Numbered from the stretch's first letter, positions 34,109 to 44,004 are shown. The stretch is 64,000 bases of DNA from JACPLA01 sp964602055 (GCA_964602055.1 CAZRPU010000004.1:1-64000), one strand, 5' to 3'. The notes: generated by a model from the letters alone, not told the origin. Program-made: numbers and translations.

Positions 34109-34933
34109 ATGTTCAGAATCCCGCATCTTCGGGCGATTGTGTGTTTTCTTGGTTTTCTGACCGCAACGTATTCGGCGCCTGCACAGCAGGAGCAGCAGGT
34201 CAATTTGGGGGCTTTTTACCCCGGTGAATGGCTTCGATACAAAGTGAAATGGCTGTTTTTCCGGCTGGGTACGATTACCGTCGTTACAGACACGATACCG
34301 GATAACCCGGCCCGGTTCAAAGTCACGCTCACCTTGGATTCGAATCCTGACATCTTTTTTATCAGCATACACAGCCATTATGAAGGGATCGTCGGGCTTC
34401 AGCCTGTTCGCTGCGAGTCCTTCGTTGGCCGCGAGCGGCAAGGGGACGACACGCTGTTGACAACATACACGTTCATCGATTCACTGCGAAGAGTTGTCAT
34501 GGAACAGAGATTACTGCCGGCCGATACCCTGATCAAGAGCGTTACGCGAGACACGGTGGACCGGTTCTTTGACGGAGCATCGCTCTTCTTCTTTGCACGC
34601 ACCCTTGCCCATATCAACGGGCACTATCGTGCCCCCACACTTGTCGATATGGAGATGTTCTCGACGGATATTACCTTTACCGGTACATCGGAAGGAGTGG
34701 AGATAGGAGCCGTGAACGAAGAGATTGATACGCGCGAGCTTTTTGGGAAAGCGAATTTCGAGGGAAAGACCTTCGGCGGGTTCTCCGGACTCTTTCGCGG
34801 CTGGTTCAGCAACGATTATGCCTCGATTCCCATCAAGGCTGAAATGAGCATCTCTCTCGGAACGGTGACCGTTGAACTCGAACAATGGTCCCGGCCATAC
34901 TGGAGTCCGCCCCGCGTCCTGAGGAACAAATGA
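34109..34933 (+). CDS. Secreted DUF3108-like protein
   Basis: This 274-residue protein has a signal peptide (about 1-26, ending SAPAQ). Behind it lies a beta-rich domain that opens with a FYPGEWLRYKVKW strand and an SIHSHYEG segment, a layout typical of the DUF3108 domain of envelope proteins of unknown function. An ATGA overlap with the epimerase gene shows coupling. ATG 34109 is chosen because the signal starts there; a longer frame from 34028 adds a basic extension. Confidence 0.6.
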   Translation: MFRIPHLRAIVCFLGFLTATYSAPAQQEQQVNLGAFYPGEWLRYKVKWLFFRLGTITVVTDTIPDNPARFKVTLTLDSNPDIFFISIHSHYEGIVGLQPVRCESFVGRERQGDDTLLTTYTFIDSLRRVVMEQRLLPADTLIKSVTRDTVDRFFDGASLFFFARTLAHINGHYRAPTLVDMEMFSTDITFTGTSEGVEIGAVNEEIDTRELFGKANFEGKTFGGFSGLFRGWFSNDYASIPIKAEMSISLGTVTVELEQWSRPYWSPPRVLRNK

Positions 34934-35943
34934 CACAACCGACGACGATCTTCGTTACCGGCTCGACAGGTTTCATTGGCACAAAGCTTGTCAACGCCCT
35001 TGTGAATAAGGGACACACTGTTCATGCTCTGTCGCGCGCCGCCAGCAACCGCGGGGGCCTCGCGCACGAACGGATCCGCTTTGTCCAGGGCGACCTGCTT
35101 GACGGCGATTCGCTTCGCAAAGGGATGGAAGGCTGTACGCAAGTGTATCATCTCGCTGCCTACGCGAAAAACTGGTCACGAGACCGTTCCGTGTTCTTCA
35201 CCCAGAATGTCGGCGGCATGAAGAATGTTTTCGATGCAGCCCGTTCCGTCGGCGTCAAGCGCATCGTTTTCACATCGACCATCGTGACTTTCGGGCCAAG
35301 GCCTCCTGGGGTGGTGGGAGATGAATCAATGCCGCGTACCACGTCCCGCTATTTTACGGAATATGAAGAGAGCAAGTCCGTCGCAGAGCAGGAGGCGCTC
35401 CTCTCTGCAAAGGAAGGGAATCCCGTGGTCATCGTCAATCCCACCAGGGTGTACGGCCCCGGCAAGCTTACAGAGGGAAATTCGGTTTCGCTCATGATCG
35501 ATCTGTACGACCGCGGAAAGGTCCCCGTATTGCTCAATGGCGGAGTCAATGTGGGGAATTATGTTCTCGTGGACGACCTTGTGCGCGGCCACATTCTTGC
35601 GATGGAACGGGGAAAGGTCGGTGAACGCTACATTCTCGGCGGGGAGAATTCCTCCCTCAAGCACATCTTCGAGCTTGTGGATGAGGTCAGCGGCAAGAAA
35701 CATTTTCAGTTCAACCTGCCGCCGCGCCTTGCAATGCTGTATGGATCGATCGAGCAGAAAAAAGCGGAATGGCTTCGGCTGTATCCGCAGATAACTCCCG
35801 GTTGGGTTGAGACGTTTCTTCAGGATTGGGCCTATACTTGCGCCAAAGCAGAACGCGAGCTTGGCTATACGATCACGCCCTTACGCGAAGGGATTCGGAT
35901 GACCTACGAGTGGTTGATGAGTCTGCGAAAGAAGAGAGGATGA
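34930..35943 (+). CDS. NAD(P)-dependent epimerase/dehydratase (short-chain dehydrogenase fold)
   Basis: This 337-residue enzyme has the glycine-rich nucleotide motif T-G-S-T-G-F-I-G (10-17) and the Y-x-x-x-K motif in TEYEESK, with TSTIVTFG upstream and a NPTRVYGPG strand downstream. These mark the extended SDR family of sugar and sterol epimerases, dehydratases and reductases. The substrate cannot be told. It overlaps the next gene by ATGA. Confidence 0.88.
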   Translation: MTQPTTIFVTGSTGFIGTKLVNALVNKGHTVHALSRAASNRGGLAHERIRFVQGDLLDGDSLRKGMEGCTQVYHLAAYAKNWSRDRSVFFTQNVGGMKNVFDAARSVGVKRIVFTSTIVTFGPRPPGVVGDESMPRTTSRYFTEYEESKSVAEQEALLSAKEGNPVVIVNPTRVYGPGKLTEGNSVSLMIDLYDRGKVPVLLNGGVNVGNYVLVDDLVRGHILAMERGKVGERYILGGENSSLKHIFELVDEVSGKKHFQFNLPPRLAMLYGSIEQKKAEWLRLYPQITPGWVETFLQDWAYTCAKAERELGYTITPLREGIRMTYEWLMSLRKKRG

Positions 35944-36665
35944 ACAGGTTCGATTCCTCGATATCGCTCGCCGGCCTTTTCAGCGGAGAAAAGCAAAAGC
36001 CCACGCTTATTCTGCTGCTCACGCCCCTTCTCCTCACCATTTTCAAGTATTTTGGTTCGAAGGAATTCTACCTCGGGAGTCTTCAGTCTGTCATTCAATC
36101 CGGAAATCCCGACCTGGCCTCGGCCCTGTACGTCTTTGCGTCGTCCTTCGTTCTTTTTGGCCTTGTCCCCATATTCATCATACGCTTTTTCTTTCACGAG
36201 TCGCTGGCCGACTACGGGATTCAGTTGGGTGATTGGCGCTTTGGCGCAAAAGCAATATTCGTGCTGGGAGTGGTTTTTGCTGTTTCGGCGTTTCCCTCTT
36301 CCCGAATGCCCGCTTTTCTTGAGGAATATCCTGTCTTTCGCGGAGCTGGAGTATCGGGACAGACATTCCTCATGCATGCGCTCTCCTATGCGCTGTTTTA
36401 TATCGGCTGGGAAATCTATTTCCGCGGGTTCATGCAATTCGGACTGCGCAAATCGCTCGGCGACTGGAACGCCATTTTGGTCCAGGTTCTTGCGTCTTGC
36501 CTGGTTCATATTGGAAAGCCGGCTGAAGAGACCTTCAGTTCCATTCTAGGAGGCCTTGTTTGGGGGATTCTGGCGTTCCGTACGCGTTCCCTTCTGTACG
36601 GGATCGTAACGCATTGGATCCTGGGTGTCTCGCTCGACATTTTTATCGTGTATTTTCCATCATAA
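35940..36665 (+). CDS. CPBP-family intramembrane metalloprotease (Abi domain)
   Basis: This 241-residue polytopic protein carries the CPBP signature in altered form: WEIYFRGFMQFGLR in place of EExxxR, with a VHIGKPAEETFSS His helix and a SLLYGIVTHWILG His helix. The first of the paired Glu residues is replaced by Trp, a variant that also occurs elsewhere in the family. Such proteins are related to CAAX prenyl proteases and can act in defence or protein processing, but no prenylated target is visible here. It begins at ATG 35940 inside the end of the epimerase gene. Confidence 0.8.
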   Translation: MNRFDSSISLAGLFSGEKQKPTLILLLTPLLLTIFKYFGSKEFYLGSLQSVIQSGNPDLASALYVFASSFVLFGLVPIFIIRFFFHESLADYGIQLGDWRFGAKAIFVLGVVFAVSAFPSSRMPAFLEEYPVFRGAGVSGQTFLMHALSYALFYIGWEIYFRGFMQFGLRKSLGDWNAILVQVLASCLVHIGKPAEETFSSILGGLVWGILAFRTRSLLYGIVTHWILGVSLDIFIVYFPS

Positions 36666-36679
36666 TTTTCCAGAGGCCC

Positions 36680-37624
36680 ATGTTTCTCGGCAGACGGCTT
36701 ATTTTCGGCAAACTTGAACTTCAATTGACCGATGCGCTCATCCTCGTCGCGCTCGCGAGCATTTGCGTCCTGGCGGGCTTGTTCCAGGTCGAAGGATGGG
36801 CAACGTTGATTATCAAAAACTTCGGCGTGGCACTTCTCCTTTTGGGCGCAGCGCTCGCAACTCCCCGCATCCAACATCGCTTCTTCCGCTTCCTGGTGCG
36901 CGTCGCCGCCATCACTCTGTCGTATGCCTACCTGTTCGGGGCAGTTGACAAGCTTCAACTCATTTTCCATAACGAGTGGCTCGATTATTATGTCCTCGAT
37001 TTCGAGCAATGGCTTTTCGGCGTTCAGCCTACTCTCTGGATTGAAAAATTTACCACTCCCTGGCTTACGGAATGGATGATGTTTTCGTACGTCGTGTACG
37101 TTCCGCTCTACCCATTATTGTGCGGCGTCATCTATTTTACACGGGGCGAGCTTCCCATGGAAGAATACTTCTTCACGCTCGGCCTTACGAACATCCTGTG
37201 CGACATTGGCTTCATCCTCTTTCCCGTTGCAAGTCCGATGTATTACATCAAGGAGTTGTACACGGTTCCACTGGACGGATACCTTTTCACGTACCTCGGC
37301 GAACTCATGCGTTCCTATCTGCATTTTGCCGGCGGATCAATTCCCAGCCCCCATGCGGCGGCGGCAACCATCATGTGGGTAATGGCCTATCGCTATCACA
37401 GACCTTCGTTCTGGCTTATGACGCCGGTGGTCCTTTCCCTCTACGTGTCGACATTTTATGGACGCTATCACTACCTGACCGATGCCGTGGTGGGCGTGCT
37501 CGTGGCAGTTCTGGCGCTGGCGCTGGCGCCGGTCCTCATGCGCGCGTGGGATCGCCTGATCGAACGGGGAACCCTGAGAATGATGTTCGTCAAAACGCGG
37601 GTCGAAGAACCGGCACGCGAGTGA
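36680..37624 (+). CDS. PAP2-superfamily membrane phosphatase
   Basis: This 314-residue polytopic protein has PAP2 signature motifs SIPSPHAAAATIMW (catalytic His in PSPH) and GRYHYLTDAVVG (GR-x-H-x-x-x-D). The first PAP2 motif (KxxxxxxRP) is not clear. Members cleave phosphatidic acid, undecaprenyl diphosphate or inositol-phospholipid substrates. It starts at ATG 36680 because the first hydrophobic segment begins there. Confidence 0.8.
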   Translation: MFLGRRLIFGKLELQLTDALILVALASICVLAGLFQVEGWATLIIKNFGVALLLLGAALATPRIQHRFFRFLVRVAAITLSYAYLFGAVDKLQLIFHNEWLDYYVLDFEQWLFGVQPTLWIEKFTTPWLTEWMMFSYVVYVPLYPLLCGVIYFTRGELPMEEYFFTLGLTNILCDIGFILFPVASPMYYIKELYTVPLDGYLFTYLGELMRSYLHFAGGSIPSPHAAAATIMWVMAYRYHRPSFWLMTPVVLSLYVSTFYGRYHYLTDAVVGVLVAVLALALAPVLMRAWDRLIERGTLRMMFVKTRVEEPARE

Positions 37625-37713
37625 TCTCTTTCCTTGCTTTTCCTGGCCAAAACAGCTATCATGGCGACGATAACGCAGCGCGTTTCTGACCCGTCTCATT
37701 TCTTCCCGTCTCT

Positions 37714-38304
37714 ATGACTGTCCTCGATCGGTTTCTTCTCTTGCTCTCCTCGCCGGACGATGCGACGTTTGACTTGTACGATTCCCCGCACATCGGGCAG
37801 GCAACACTCATCGTGACGGGCTATGCCTTTCTTGCATCCTTCAATTCTTTCCTTTCTGCAAGCATCAAAGCCGATAGTTTCGCATTTAGCGTTATTGCCT
37901 TTCTGGGCGCCTTTTTGACGACTTATCTGACCTGGGTCTTCCTTACGATTCTTTTTCATGTTGCCGCAGAACTGTGGGGGAGCCTGGGGGAAATCATGAA
38001 TGCCGCTGCCTTTGTCGGCATGGCCGCCGCTCCGCTTGTGCTCACTTCGGTCGGCTCGATTCTGCTGACCATTTTCGGCCCAGCCTTCATCGAGGACGAC
38101 ACGGAGCTCCTTCTTCCCAAGATTCATTTGGGGCTTTCCTTGTTGGGAATGTCCTGGGGATGGCCCGGCATTCTCTGCTATTTCGGGCTCAAAAACGCCG
38201 TCCGTCTTCATCCGGCGAAAGCAGCGACCATCACGTTGCTGGTCTTCCTGGCCGGGGCTGCCTTCGAGATTTATTCTTCCAACGCATTTCTGGAGCCTTG
38301 GTAA
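37714..38304 (+). CDS. Yip1-domain membrane protein
   Basis: This 196-residue protein has five or so membrane segments (about 31-50, 58-80, 97-120, 137-160, 170-190). The region around FLTTYLTWVFLTILFHVAAELWG and a WGWPGILCYFGLKNA segment follow the bacterial Yip1 family pattern. Its function in bacteria is not known. It is 4 bases in front of the D-aminoacylase-like gene. Confidence 0.75.
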   Translation: MTVLDRFLLLLSSPDDATFDLYDSPHIGQATLIVTGYAFLASFNSFLSASIKADSFAFSVIAFLGAFLTTYLTWVFLTILFHVAAELWGSLGEIMNAAAFVGMAAAPLVLTSVGSILLTIFGPAFIEDDTELLLPKIHLGLSLLGMSWGWPGILCYFGLKNAVRLHPAKAATITLLVFLAGAAFEIYSSNAFLEPW

Positions 38305-38308
38305 TTCT

Positions 38309-39976
38309 ATGCATCGCATCATTTTCCTCGCCCTCTTGGTGTTATGGTCTTGTCAACCATCGTCCGAGCCCTTTGACATTCTCCTGATCAACGGCACAAT
38401 TGTCGACGGTACCGGAAATCCCTGGTACCGGGGCGACGTCGGAATCAGGGGTGACCGCATTGCGGCGGTCGGATCGCTCAAAGGCACTCCCGCAAAGCGC
38501 GTTCTCGACGTTCAGGGGAAGGTCATTGCTCCCGGTTTTATCGACATGCTGGGCCAATCGGAGTTCCGTCTCCTCGTCGACGGGCGAGCCATGAGCAAGA
38601 TTTCACAGGGAATTACGACGGAGGTGACCGGCGAAGGGGGCTCAGCCGCGCCGATGAACTCCCGCACAATCGAGGGAATGAAGGCTTGGAGTGACCGCTA
38701 CAACATCCGCATCGATTGGACCGATCTTGACGGATATTTCCGACGGGTGGAACAATCACGCACGGCAATCAACATCGCAACGTTCGTCGGTGCAACGCAG
38801 GTGAGGGAATATGTGATTGGCCTCGATGACCGGGCACCCACCCCCGAAGAACTTGAACAGATGAAACAGCTCGTCCGAACTGCCATGCAGCAGGGAGCGC
38901 TCGGCGTCAGCACGTCGCTTATCTACGCACCCGCCACATTTGCCAAAACACAGGAACTCATCGAACTTGCTTCAGTCGCCGCGGAATTCGGCGGTCTTTA
39001 CATTTCGCATATCCGCGACGAAGGGAACAAAGAGCTTGAAGCACTGTACGAAGCTGCGGATATTGCCCGCGCAAACAACATGCCGGTAGAAATCTGGCAT
39101 CTTAAGTCGGCCGGCAAACAGAATTGGGGAAAAATGGCCTCCGTCGTCAACCTCATTAACCGGCACCGCGAGCAGGGAATCGACATGACGGCCGATGTGT
39201 ATCCCTATCCTGCCAGCGCGACGAGTCTGAGCTCCCGTATTCCATCATGGGCTCACGACGGGGGGGACGCAAAACTCCTGGAGCGGCTTGCCGACGCCGC
39301 GACACGGAAAAAAATCAAAGATGAAATCCTCGGAATGGCTCCCGGAGCGGATAATGCATTTGCCGCGACGGGCCCCGAGGGTATCCTTATTGCATCAACA
39401 TATGATGCGAAATTGAAACAGTACGAGGGAAAGCGGTTGAGCGAAGTTGCAAAAGAGTGGCGCAAGCATCCCGTGGATGCCATGATAGATCTTCTTCTTG
39501 CAGATTCCGCCCGAACAGGATGCATTTTCTTCTCGATGCATGAGGAAGATGTCAGGATGGCCATTGCCCAGCCTTGGTCGAGCTTCTGTACCGATGGCGG
39601 ACAATACGCAACAGACGGGCCCCTCAGCACCGGTAAGCCTCATCCGCGGGCGTACGGAACGTTTCCCCGTATTCTTGCCCGCTATGTTCGGGAAGCGAAG
39701 CTTCTCTCTCTCGAGGAAGCAATACGCAAGATGACTTCCCTCCCGGCACAGCGAGTCGGACTCCGAGAACGGGGCATTCTCCAACCCGGTTTTTTTGCCG
39801 ACGTTGTTGTTTTTGATCCCGCTACCGTGATCGACAAAGCGACCTTCGAACATCCGCATCAATACTCAGAAGGAGTTGCCCTTGTGCTCGTGAATGGAGC
39901 CGCTGTGTGGGAAAACGGGGCATTTGCAGGGAATTATCCGGGCCGGGCGTTACGCGGTCCCGGCTATCGCCGCTGA
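38309..39976 (+). CDS. N-acyl-D-amino-acid deacylase-like amidohydrolase, lipoprotein
   Basis: This 555-residue amidohydrolase has a short lipoprotein signal (VLWSCQ, Cys15). The core has NGTIVDGTGNPWYRGDVGI, SHIRDEG and WHLKSAGKQNWGKM, which correspond to the metal-ligand His positions known from D-aminoacylases (H220 and H250 in the well-studied enzyme). The usual first H-x-H of the superfamily, expected after PGFID, reads DMLGQSE, so metal binding is altered; this is a known subgroup style. It would release D-amino acids from N-acylated forms in the periplasm. It follows the Yip1 gene by 4 bases. Confidence 0.82.
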   Translation: MHRIIFLALLVLWSCQPSSEPFDILLINGTIVDGTGNPWYRGDVGIRGDRIAAVGSLKGTPAKRVLDVQGKVIAPGFIDMLGQSEFRLLVDGRAMSKISQGITTEVTGEGGSAAPMNSRTIEGMKAWSDRYNIRIDWTDLDGYFRRVEQSRTAINIATFVGATQVREYVIGLDDRAPTPEELEQMKQLVRTAMQQGALGVSTSLIYAPATFAKTQELIELASVAAEFGGLYISHIRDEGNKELEALYEAADIARANNMPVEIWHLKSAGKQNWGKMASVVNLINRHREQGIDMTADVYPYPASATSLSSRIPSWAHDGGDAKLLERLADAATRKKIKDEILGMAPGADNAFAATGPEGILIASTYDAKLKQYEGKRLSEVAKEWRKHPVDAMIDLLLADSARTGCIFFSMHEEDVRMAIAQPWSSFCTDGGQYATDGPLSTGKPHPRAYGTFPRILARYVREAKLLSLEEAIRKMTSLPAQRVGLRERGILQPGFFADVVVFDPATVIDKATFEHPHQYSEGVALVLVNGAAVWENGAFAGNYPGRALRGPGYRR

Positions 39977-40072
39977 ACCGCAAGGATTTTTTCCGAATTT
40001 CCTGTTTACCTTTTTTGCCTTTCGACGATTAACCGAAAACCGAATCATTCCCGACAAAGGAAAGGACTTCCC

Positions 40073-41581
40073 ATGAAGCTCTCTTTTCGTACGCTGGTGC
40101 CTTTGTTCCTCGCCGTTTTCACCCTCAACGCCCAAACAGCCGGAGATCGAACCTCCGTTGACCTCACCGTCTACAACATGAATCTCGCACTGATCAGGGA
40201 AATTCGCCCCATTACGGTTACCAAGGGAATCAATACGATTATTCTCCCCGATATCCCGGCTACCATCGACGGAACATCGCTGCACTTTTCCAGTCTCACC
40301 GACCCCAAGTCTCTTCGCGTGCTCGAGCAGAATTTTCAATACGACCTTGTCCACCATGCGAAGCTCCTTGAAAAATATATCGGGAAGCAGGTCGAGTTCG
40401 TCCGCTACGATCAGGCAGCGGAAAAGGAATTCAGCGTTTTCGGAAAGCTCCTTGCCACGGGCTGGCAGCCTCAGTTTTCCTATAACCCGTACGGGCAACG
40501 AATTCCGGGGCAATCCTACTCCTATTCCGGTCAAATGATTGCGGAAATCAACGGGAAGGTCGAGATTGGACCAACAGGCCGCCTGGTTCTCCCAAGTTTG
40601 TCGGATGGACTCATTCTCAAGCCGCAGCTCCAATGGATGCTCTCAAGCTCGCGGAGCGGATCGCACAACGCGGAAATCAGCTATCTGGCGACACAGCTTT
40701 CCTGGAACTGCGATTATGTCGTCCTTCTGAATCAGAATGATACCAGGCTTGAGCTGACGGGATGGGTGACGCTGACGAACAATTCAGGAACGTCGTTCAG
40801 GAATGCAGGCTTGAAGCTCGTGGCGGGGGATCTCAATGTCGTCAAGTCTGAAGCAGATGCGGTTGGATATGCGCGCAAATCCATGGCAGCGGTGTCGGAT
40901 GAAGCAGCCCAGTTTCAACAGAAAGAGCTGTTCGAGTACAAGATCTATTCCCTCCAGCGCCGAACCGATCTCGCGAACAATGAAACAAAGCAAATCGAAC
41001 TTGTTTCCGGAAAAGACGTACCTGCGCGGAAAATCTTCCTGTATGACGGCCTTGCAGATTACTGGCGCTCATGGCACAACAATGCCGGCTACAGAGAGCA
41101 GGGAAGCTTTGGACAGCAGTCCAATGCCAAAGTTGGCGTTTTTGTCACGATGAAGAACTCAGAGGCGGATGGCCTGGGAATCCCGCTCCCTCGGGGAAAA
41201 ATCAGGGTCTATAAGCGTGACACGGAAGGCAAGGAACAGTTCATCGGTGAGGACCAGATCGATCATACACCGAAGGATGAAGAAGTCCGCCTCTACCTTG
41301 GGAACGCCTTCGACCTTGTTGGTTCAAGAGTCCAGAAGAATTTCCGCGTTATCGTCTCTGGTCATTCGGTCGAAGAAACCATCGAAATCAAAGTCAAGAA
41401 TCACAAGGATGAACCGGTCGAAGTCATGGTCTACGAGCACCCCTGGAGATGGAATGAGTGGGATGTGACCAGAGCCAATGCAGAATGGGAGAAGATCGAT
41501 CAATCAACATTGCGATTCCCGCTGAAGATTGCAAAGAATGCGGAGAAGACGGTTACGTATACCGTCCGGTACACGTGGTAA
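40073..41581 (+). CDS. DUF4139-domain secreted protein
   Basis: This 502-residue protein has a signal peptide (1-20, ending LNAQ). Residues 25-500 follow the DUF4139 pattern: a start VDLTVYNMNLALIRE, a CDYVVLLNQND strand, and a C-terminal immunoglobulin-like part with VMVYEHPWRWNEWDV. Such proteins are exported and of unknown role. An AAAGGA site precedes ATG 40073. The end faces argH on the other strand with only 34 bases between stops. Confidence 0.85.
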   Translation: MKLSFRTLVPLFLAVFTLNAQTAGDRTSVDLTVYNMNLALIREIRPITVTKGINTIILPDIPATIDGTSLHFSSLTDPKSLRVLEQNFQYDLVHHAKLLEKYIGKQVEFVRYDQAAEKEFSVFGKLLATGWQPQFSYNPYGQRIPGQSYSYSGQMIAEINGKVEIGPTGRLVLPSLSDGLILKPQLQWMLSSSRSGSHNAEISYLATQLSWNCDYVVLLNQNDTRLELTGWVTLTNNSGTSFRNAGLKLVAGDLNVVKSEADAVGYARKSMAAVSDEAAQFQQKELFEYKIYSLQRRTDLANNETKQIELVSGKDVPARKIFLYDGLADYWRSWHNNAGYREQGSFGQQSNAKVGVFVTMKNSEADGLGIPLPRGKIRVYKRDTEGKEQFIGEDQIDHTPKDEEVRLYLGNAFDLVGSRVQKNFRVIVSGHSVEETIEIKVKNHKDEPVEVMVYEHPWRWNEWDVTRANAEWEKIDQSTLRFPLKIAKNAEKTVTYTVRYTW

Positions 41582-41615
41582 AAGCCGTTCGGGGCGAGAA
41601 AGAGCGCAGGGGGGG

Positions 41616-43007
41616 TTACAGCTTTCTTCCCTTCAGCACCCTCGACCAATGGATAATTTGCTTCTTTACTTCATGGGGTGAGGTGCTGCCGGCAGATTTC
41701 TTCTGTTCCACGCTTTTGTGGGGCAGCAGAAAGTCGAAGATGTCCGCTTCGAAGGTCTTGGAAAAGGTGTGAAGGGTATCGAGGTCGAGATTGCCGAAAT
41801 ACATTCTGTGGTCGATGCAGTAGGAGACGATCTTTCCGGTGATTTCGTGTGCCTCGCGGAACGGAAGGCCCTTTCTCACCAAATAATCTGCAATTTCTGT
41901 AGCTGTCGTGAAGTCGTTCCGAAGTTCTTCCTCCATATGGTCCCGCCGAAACTCGGTATGGACCAGCATATGGGTGGTAACAAAAACGCACTGACGCGTC
42001 GTATTCACCGCATCAAACATCGGATATTTGTCTTCCTGCATATCCCTGTTATATGCCAGAGGAAGTCCCTTCATCATCGTCAGAAGGTTCATCAGGTCTC
42101 CGTACACCCGTCCCGCTTTTCCCCTGACCAATTCAGCCATGTCCGGGTTCTTCTTTTGAGGCATGATACTGCTCCCGGTCGAGTAGGCATCGCTGATCTG
42201 CACGTAAGCGAATTCTTTTGTTGACCACAGGACGAGCTCTTCTGCCAGACGGCTCAAATGCATGAGGATGACGCTGCACGCACTGACGAATTCGAGAAGA
42301 TAATCCCGGTCGCTGACGGCATCGATACTGTTTTCGACGATACCGTCGAACCGAAGTTTCTTGGCAACTTTGTTCCGGTCGATCGGAAACGACGTACCGG
42401 CAAAGGCAGCGGCGCCAAGCGGAGATTTGTTCAGACGTTTCCTGCAGTCTTTGAGCCGCTCGAGGTCTCTTTCCAGCATCGAGACATACGCGAGGAGATG
42501 ATGCGACAGCATGACCGGTTGTGCACGCTGGAGGTGCGTGTAGCCTGCCATGACGACCCCGAAGTAGCGCTCCGCCTTGTACAGGAACACTCGCTGAAGA
42601 TGCGTCAGGAGCCTCGACAGCTCGCCGATCGCTCCCCGCAAGTACAGACGCTCATCGAGAGCGACCTGATCGTTCCGGCTCCTCGCGGTATGAAGCTTCC
42701 CGCCGAGAGGTCCGATTTTTTGAATAAGGCGTTGTTCGATTGCGAGATGGACATCTTCAAAATCACCCGTCAACTCGAACTTGCCCGATTCAATTTCTTT
42801 TTCGATGGATTTTAGCCCCGTCCTGATGCGCCGGGCTTCCGCCGCAGTGAGAATCCTGCCTGCCGACAGCATTTCCACGTGGGCAATGCTCCCCGCAATA
42901 TCTTCTGCATAGAGCCTCTTGTCCAGATCGATGGACGAAGAAAACTTCAGGGCGATTGCTGAGAGAGGCTCTTTGAATCGGCCGCTCCAGAGGGCTTTAT
43001 GAGGCAT
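41616..43007 (-). CDS. argH: Argininosuccinate lyase
   Basis: This 463-residue protein splits argininosuccinate into arginine and fumarate, the last arginine step. It shows the fumarase/aspartase-family signature GSSIMPQKKNPD with its catalytic Ser, HTARSRNDQVALDERLYLR and GYTHLQRAQPVMLSHH. It is on the minus strand, separated from argG by an amidase gene and the ars operon, and no ARG box was seen in the 113-base gap before it. Length and motifs are normal for ArgH. Confidence 0.97.
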   Translation of the reverse strand: MPHKALWSGRFKEPLSAIALKFSSSIDLDKRLYAEDIAGSIAHVEMLSAGRILTAAEARRIRTGLKSIEKEIESGKFELTGDFEDVHLAIEQRLIQKIGPLGGKLHTARSRNDQVALDERLYLRGAIGELSRLLTHLQRVFLYKAERYFGVVMAGYTHLQRAQPVMLSHHLLAYVSMLERDLERLKDCRKRLNKSPLGAAAFAGTSFPIDRNKVAKKLRFDGIVENSIDAVSDRDYLLEFVSACSVILMHLSRLAEELVLWSTKEFAYVQISDAYSTGSSIMPQKKNPDMAELVRGKAGRVYGDLMNLLTMMKGLPLAYNRDMQEDKYPMFDAVNTTRQCVFVTTHMLVHTEFRRDHMEEELRNDFTTATEIADYLVRKGLPFREAHEITGKIVSYCIDHRMYFGNLDLDTLHTFSKTFEADIFDFLLPHKSVEQKKSAGSTSPHEVKKQIIHWSRVLKGRKL

Positions 43008-43120
43008 TCAGGCTATCCGTTTTCAGTGAAAGAGGTTCAAAGCCGCTTCAAGATAGGGAAAAATGGGAAGGGGGGCAATGGCCAATTGCAGAGAGTCCAT
43101 CGGCCGAGGCGCGTGGACGC

Positions 43121-43537
43121 TTAACGCAGGTGCTGAATGACGAAGGCCTGACAATAGTGTTTGATCTGATCCCGGACTGAGCGAAAAGCATTCATGATTT
43201 GATCTTCGCTTCCCTGGACGGCCGCGGGATCAGGGAAATCTTTGTGGAGTTTCAGAGACTTTGCCGGGAAGTACGGACAACGTTCCCGCGCATTATCACA
43301 CACTGTCACGACAATGTCAAACTCAAGATGTTTGACCGCTTCAAGAGTCTTCGACGTGTGTTTCGAAATGTCGATTCCCTCTTCTGCCATCACAGCGACC
43401 GCCCGCGGATTGAGTCCGTGCGCTTCCACTCCCGCACTGTGCACTTCGAGCTTCTCCTGGGCAAAGAAACGAAGCCATCCTTCCGCCATCTGACTCCTGC
43501 AGCTGTTTCCTGTACAGAGAACCAGAGCTCGCTTCAT
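43121..43537 (-). CDS. arsC: Arsenate reductase, thioredoxin-coupled (low-molecular-weight phosphatase type)
   Basis: This 138-residue protein is of the LMW-PTP type. The catalytic loop is C8-T-G-N-S-C-R14-S, followed by two more cysteines at C80 and C87 (VTVCDNARERCP), the triplet used by thioredoxin-linked ArsC. It reduces arsenate to arsenite. The start at 43537 is set by a GGGAGG site; the longer upstream frame lies in the overlap with the acetyltransferase gene. It is the last gene of the ars operon and overlaps the gene before it by 4 bases. Confidence 0.95.
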   Translation of the reverse strand: MKRALVLCTGNSCRSQMAEGWLRFFAQEKLEVHSAGVEAHGLNPRAVAVMAEEGIDISKHTSKTLEAVKHLEFDIVVTVCDNARERCPYFPAKSLKLHKDFPDPAAVQGSEDQIMNAFRSVRDQIKHYCQAFVIQHLR

Positions 43538-44004
43538 GGCGGCCCTCCCAGGGTTTTTGTCATGCAGACTGCCGTCGAAGGACAAAAGAGCTGATACTCT
43601 TTCGAAGCAGCAATGTACGGAGGAATTGGCCTTGTTCCCAGCTTCCGAAAACCCGCACGCGTAAAGAATTTCTCTGCCGTCGTTGTGAGGAGGCCGATTT
43701 CTTCCAGGCCAAGACTCTCCGCCCGGGCGATCATCCGCCGATAGAGCAATTGGCCGAGACCGATTCCCCTGTGCGATTGTGCAACGGCAAGCGACCGGAG
43801 AAGCGCCGCTTTCTCCCGGACTTCCAGTCCGACGGTTCCCACGATGCTTTCTCCCTGCCTCGCAACAAGGAACAGCCGCCAGTGCTCGGCAATATCGTCG
43901 GCAGGGAGATTGCAGACTCTCAGGAGTTCCTGTATGGAAGGAATATCCCTTTCGGCCGCAGTGCGAATTCCTATCCGCGAAAGCCTGTTATCCTTTTGTG
44001 CCAT
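43534..44004 (-). CDS. arsN2: GNAT acetyltransferase of the arsenic-resistance ArsN2 type
   Basis: This 156-residue GNAT protein has the acetyl-CoA loop HRGIGLGQLLYRRM and family-like stretches LLRSLAV, LLTTTAEKFFTRAGF and the C-terminal CPSTAVCMTKTLGG, as in ArsN2 proteins found beside ars genes. It probably acetylates an organoarsenical or similar amine; the substrate of ArsN2 is less settled than that of ArsN1. It overlaps arsM by 17 bases and arsC by 4, so all three are translated together. Confidence 0.85.
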   Translation of the reverse strand: MAQKDNRLSRIGIRTAAERDIPSIQELLRVCNLPADDIAEHWRLFLVARQGESIVGTVGLEVREKAALLRSLAVAQSHRGIGLGQLLYRRMIARAESLGLEEIGLLTTTAEKFFTRAGFRKLGTRPIPPYIAASKEYQLFCPSTAVCMTKTLGGPP

